Virus record (IMG/VR): IMGVR_UViG_3300009034_000155
Span: 1 to 31,798 of that record
Length of the DNA stretch: 31,798 nt
Source: a virus
Reading direction: 5' to 3' (one strand)
Of the stretch, positions 29,019-31,798 are shown piece after piece. The notes under the pieces were generated by a model that was not told where the DNA came from, ran no database searches, and saw only the letters and a list, made by a program, of their open reading frames with translations. The position numbers and the translations under genes were made by a program. How positions within the stretch are numbered: position 1 is the stretch's first letter; every line of letters begins with the position of its first letter.

Positions 29019-30134
29019 TTATTCATCAATTTCATGTATGATAACAGTTGGCGTTCCTGATTCTGCTTGTAGATAAATTGGATTTTTCCAAGTATCGATA
29101 ATATCCATGAGACCGATTCCTAGTTGAAGTCCGGTAGTTTTAACACTATTGCCTAACCAAGTCTGATATCTTATTATATCTGTATTATCAGATTTTGACT
29201 GGACAAAAATTTCTACTGCACCAGATTGCGGAGTATAGGTAGAATGATAAACGCTAGAAAGAACTATTACTGTGCCAGTAGAATTTTGTCCTTGGAATTT
29301 CTTAACAGTTCCAGAAGTTATGGCTACATCTTTTAATCGATCACGAGTACCTTGTGTGTAAGTTTCGATATTACTTAAAGAAGATTGTGCTGCGGAATCT
29401 GGATAATCGGTTGGAAAATTTTGGATATAAGAGGTTACTGGATTTAAAATACTAAGAATTATAGAATTTGAACCGACAAAAACTTTTAAATTTTTCATTT
29501 CATCTAATCTTGCCCTATCCCAATCATCATTTACTTCGTCCCATGCGCTCAAATACGAATAGACTATTATACCGTCCCGACCTTCTGCTTGATTATCAGT
29601 ATCCCAGTCATCGACTTCGAGTTGTCTATCCGCTGTGAATATACCAACCCTCAAATTATGATAGTTGGTTGATTCAACCAATAACCGATGCCATTTATTC
29701 GAATTGAAAGCATGCGCATTTGATTGCACCAGTAAACCTTTCTCGGAAGAAAGATTATCGTCTGTGCTTCCATCTCTAACTATTGCAGAATGTGTACCAT
29801 AATAAATCTGAACTCTAGAATCGGTAGAGGTCTCTACCTGAAGTCGTCCATCACTATCTATCTTCGCAACATTTCCACCGTAATATAATCTCGTATAAGA
29901 ATTCGAAGAAGTTCTCACCCAGATATGACCATTTTCATCAATAAGAAATGCTGTGATAGAAGCAATCTGAATTTTCCAAGCACCAGCATCACGGTCATGA
30001 ACATCGTTCTGGATATCTTTGATTTCCCATTCCCCTGAGGTACTTGGACGGGTAGAGCCAGTAGTATCGATCCAAGCAAAAAGTAAAGATGAATTTAACA
30101 AAATAAAAATTAAAGGTAGTAATATTTTCTTCAT
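29019..30134 (-). CDS. Exported hypothetical protein, 371 aa
   Basis: Signal peptide MKKILLPLIFILLNSSLLFA. The mature part has repeated short beta motifs (NGHIWVRTSSNS, DGRLQVETSTDS), reminiscent of short-repeat fibre or stalk proteins. GGAGGAATCA precedes the ATG. First of the four consecutive exported proteins. No family is recognised. Confidence 0.72.
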   Translation of the reverse strand: MKKILLPLIFILLNSSLLFAWIDTTGSTRPSTSGEWEIKDIQNDVHDRDAGAWKIQIASITAFLIDENGHIWVRTSSNSYTRLYYGGNVAKIDSDGRLQVETSTDSRVQIYYGTHSAIVRDGSTDDNLSSEKGLLVQSNAHAFNSNKWHRLLVESTNYHNLRVGIFTADRQLEVDDWDTDNQAEGRDGIIVYSYLSAWDEVNDDWDRARLDEMKNLKVFVGSNSIILSILNPVTSYIQNFPTDYPDSAAQSSLSNIETYTQGTRDRLKDVAITSGTVKKFQGQNSTGTVIVLSSVYHSTYTPQSGAVEIFVQSKSDNTDIIRYQTWLGNSVKTTGLQLGIGLMDIIDTWKNPIYLQAESGTPTVIIHEIDE

Positions 30135-30146
30135 TTGATTCCTCCG

Positions 30147-30524
30147 TTACTTTATTTCTATGTTAGCTGAAAAGGTAATCTTCGGCGTAGATGTTCCACC
30201 GATTGAATATGCGATCCTTATCCAACCAGAAAAATCTGCTGAACGACTGGTTGAAAAAATTCTTGGAAATGTTGTTCCTATCATTGCATTAGTTAATGTT
30301 TCAACAGAAGTGGCATTTCGCCATTTCGTACTATCTATTGCTGGGTCGACTGGAGAACATTGCAGATTTATCGAGATGGTAGGGCTTCCCGATTTTGCTG
30401 TAATGTAAAGAACCATCATTGCATATTCGTAGGAACTTGCATTGATATAATTGGAATAACCCGCTACAGTAGCAGATCTCTGAACTGATGCCAAAACTAT
30501 CTGATCGGATTTATGTTTTACCAT
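30147..30524 (-). CDS. Possible virion decoration protein, 125 aa
   Basis: Beta-rich and Ser/Thr-rich, without signal peptide; strands YEYAMMVLYITAK and SPTISINLQC. It looks like a small capsid- or fibre-associated domain. GGAGGTTCTTC precedes the ATG. It follows the hairpin terminator at 30576-30609, so its level may differ from upstream genes. Confidence 0.6.
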   Translation of the reverse strand: MVKHKSDQIVLASVQRSATVAGYSNYINASSYEYAMMVLYITAKSGSPTISINLQCSPVDPAIDSTKWRNATSVETLTNAMIGTTFPRIFSTSRSADFSGWIRIAYSIGGTSTPKITFSANIEIK

Positions 30525-30575
30525 AGTAGAAGAACCTCCTGAATTTCTAATTAAATATTCTTATAGAAACAAAGA

Positions 30576-30609
30576 AAGGGAGTTCTATCTTATAAAGACT
30601 CGCTCCCTT
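30576..30609 (-). terminator. Probable intrinsic terminator
   Basis: AAGGGAG (30609-30603) pairs with CTCCCTT (30582-30576) across a 20-nt loop that may fold further, and the minus strand continues TTCTTTGTTTC. It lies between the small Lys-rich gene and the decoration-like gene, where it may reduce transcription of the downstream block. Confidence 0.6.
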
Positions 30610-30628
30610 GCTTAGAATTCTTTCAGGA

Positions 30629-30847
30629 TTATTTTTTCTTTTTCTTTTTTTCTTTTTTGGATTTTTCCTTCGTAGTTTTAGGCTGAGCAGGAGTGGAAGC
30701 CTCTACATCGGGCTTCAACATTTTTTCAATCAACACATCCTCCTCAACTTCATAAATCGAGACTCCGTCTTCGATCCTCGAAGGCTGTAGTCCACGTTCT
30801 GCCAATTTTTCTACATCAGTAGAATTCTTGGTCTTGAATGTCTTCAT
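30629..30847 (-). CDS. Small virion-cluster protein, 72 aa
   Basis: Starts MKTFKTKNSTDVEKLAERGL, with a short beta part (GVSIYEVEEDVLIEKML) and a low-complexity Pro/Lys/Glu tail ending in a run of Lys. AGGAGGATTTT precedes the ATG. The tail may be disordered and nucleic-acid-contacting. Family unknown. Confidence 0.6.
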   Translation of the reverse strand: MKTFKTKNSTDVEKLAERGLQPSRIEDGVSIYEVEEDVLIEKMLKPDVEASTPAQPKTTKEKSKKEKKKKKK

Positions 30848-30879
30848 AAAATCCTCCTAAGAGAATTTGAATTACTAGA

Positions 30880-31797
30880 TTATTGAGTTGTCGCTAATCC
30901 GCCTGCTGCGCTAGCTGTCGCATCTGGCATATTGGCGTATAGAACCCCTCTATTGTTCGAATCCCAATCGGTTGCTGATGTCGTACCGGACATTCCCATA
31001 CAATCTCTGAGAATAAATACCCGAGTCTTTGAAGAGATGGCAGGGATACTGAAAATCGTATCTCCCTTCACTGCCATATTTACAGATGTATAAATGAAAT
31101 CGCATCTGGTAAATTTTATCCAAGCACCAAACCCCAAAGCATCTTCGACTAAAACTAATGGATGGTTTGTAGTATGAGAAATTCTTCGGGTAATCATGCA
31201 ATCCTCAAATACATGCTGAGAGGTTTCACCGTCAAGCCAAATCTCACAATTAGTAGCTGCTGAACCAGCAGTTATTGTATGACCACCAATTACGCAATTT
31301 ACAAATTTACAGAAATTCGCTCCATCTAGTTTTAAAGAAGCCGCTTCATCAACATCCATTGTATCGTTTCCGATTCCATAGAAATGAACATTATCAAAAT
31401 AATTATAGTTCCCAGTAACCTGAACACAAACTTTTGAAGTGGCATCGGCTACACCTTGGAAAATATATAAATTCTTGAACATACAACTGCTTCCTGTAAT
31501 ATTTATCAAAGGGTTTAATCCAGATGCACTTGCATTCTGAAATATCCTTGCACGTTGCCCCATCATTATCGGTGAACAAACCCCAATAAGATGTGTATAG
31601 CTTTTTGACCAGGTAAGGGTTGCTGTGAAAGATGCTACTCCTGATGTGCCTGCCATATAATACACAACATCATTCTGTCCAGCGGTTGTTAAATTATAGG
31701 CAGCTAAAATTGTTGCTTTCGCTTGGCTGACAGATTTCCCATCGTTTCCATCATCACCATTTGTAGGATCAACGAAATAGGAATCTCCCTGAGTAAA
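30880..31797 (-). CDS. Beta-helix-like protein, 5' end cut by window
   Basis: The frame is open to the window edge; the visible start reads FTQGDSYFVDPTNGDDGNDG, a common opening of pectate-lyase-like repeats, before a GTG at 31665 that is probably internal. Turns with N-x-F-x-N-V patterns (YNYFDNVHFYG, NFCKFVNCVIGG, HVFEDCMITR) show a right-handed beta-helix over at least 200 residues. The end (YANMPDATASAAGG) is short and Ala-rich. It is probably virion-associated because it lies in the late region. No signal peptide can be judged. Confidence 0.75.
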   Translation of the reverse strand, partial: FTQGDSYFVDPTNGDDGNDGKSVSQAKATILAAYNLTTAGQNDVVYYMAGTSGVASFTATLTWSKSYTHLIGVCSPIMMGQRARIFQNASASGLNPLINITGSSCMFKNLYIFQGVADATSKVCVQVTGNYNYFDNVHFYGIGNDTMDVDEAASLKLDGANFCKFVNCVIGGHTITAGSAATNCEIWLDGETSQHVFEDCMITRRISHTTNHPLVLVEDALGFGAWIKFTRCDFIYTSVNMAVKGDTIFSIPAISSKTRVFILRDCMGMSGTTSATDWDSNNRGVLYANMPDATASAAGGLATTQ

Positions 31798-31798
31798 T

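Noticed and set aside
1-31798. Insertion sequences or transposases
   Set aside because: No transposase-like protein or terminal inverted repeats with target duplications were found.

Overview
The window is part of an AT-rich tailed double-stranded DNA phage or prophage genome with a siphovirus-type tail module. Every gene I can support lies on the minus strand, so transcription runs from high to low coordinates. A peptidoglycan-type M15 peptidase, strong Shine-Dalgarno sites, Sec-type signal peptides and three near-consensus sigma-70 promoters point to a bacterial host, which I cannot name. Terminase, portal, major capsid, integrase and repressor genes are not seen; the packaging and capsid genes probably lie beyond the right edge.

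Right part (31797 to 15851), late genes. A beta-helix-like protein truncated by the window edge is followed by small virion-like genes. Next come four consecutive genes whose products begin with Sec signal peptides (30134 to 25878): an unknown repeat-rich protein, a parallel beta-helix protein, a LamG-like protein and a short protein. Small membrane proteins, one XhlA-like, follow. Then come the head-tail adaptor, neck and tail-terminator candidates, a tail tube candidate carrying two copies of an extra beta-domain, a strong hairpin, the tape measure, tail-tip proteins, a fibre-like protein and a lysis cassette (M15 peptidase, 35-residue membrane peptide, holin-like protein).

Middle part (15724 to 9478), early and replication genes. 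Promoter P1 (15695-15724) reads into a small coiled-coil gene. Just after it is a GC-richer structured RNA candidate with a tRNA T-arm-like hairpin, ending in an excellent intrinsic terminator. Beyond it lie a chain of short overlapping genes, a YopX-family protein, zinc-ribbon proteins, a Sak4-like recombination ATPase, an SSB-like protein, a winged-helix protein and a radical SAM enzyme. Promoter P2 (9575-9603) drives a DnaD-like replication initiator. The P2 leader holds two hairpins whose 7-nt loops are perfectly complementary, the first being terminator-like. The initiator gene carries 11-bp tandem repeats that look like origin iterons.

Left part (8705 to 1), accessory genes. An ASCH-domain protein and a DUF5131 (Gp37/Gp68) protein are followed by many small zinc-finger and membrane proteins, a nucleoside deoxyribosyltransferase-like enzyme, DUF4031 and a RuvC-like resolvase. 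At the far left, promoter P3 (620-648) drives two micro-ORFs and one hypothetical gene. ATGA and TAATG overlaps are common throughout, indicating long translationally coupled operons. The most unusual signals are the two structured leaders (P1 and P2) and the block of exported proteins inside the structural region. All calls were made by eye from sequence, with no database search.
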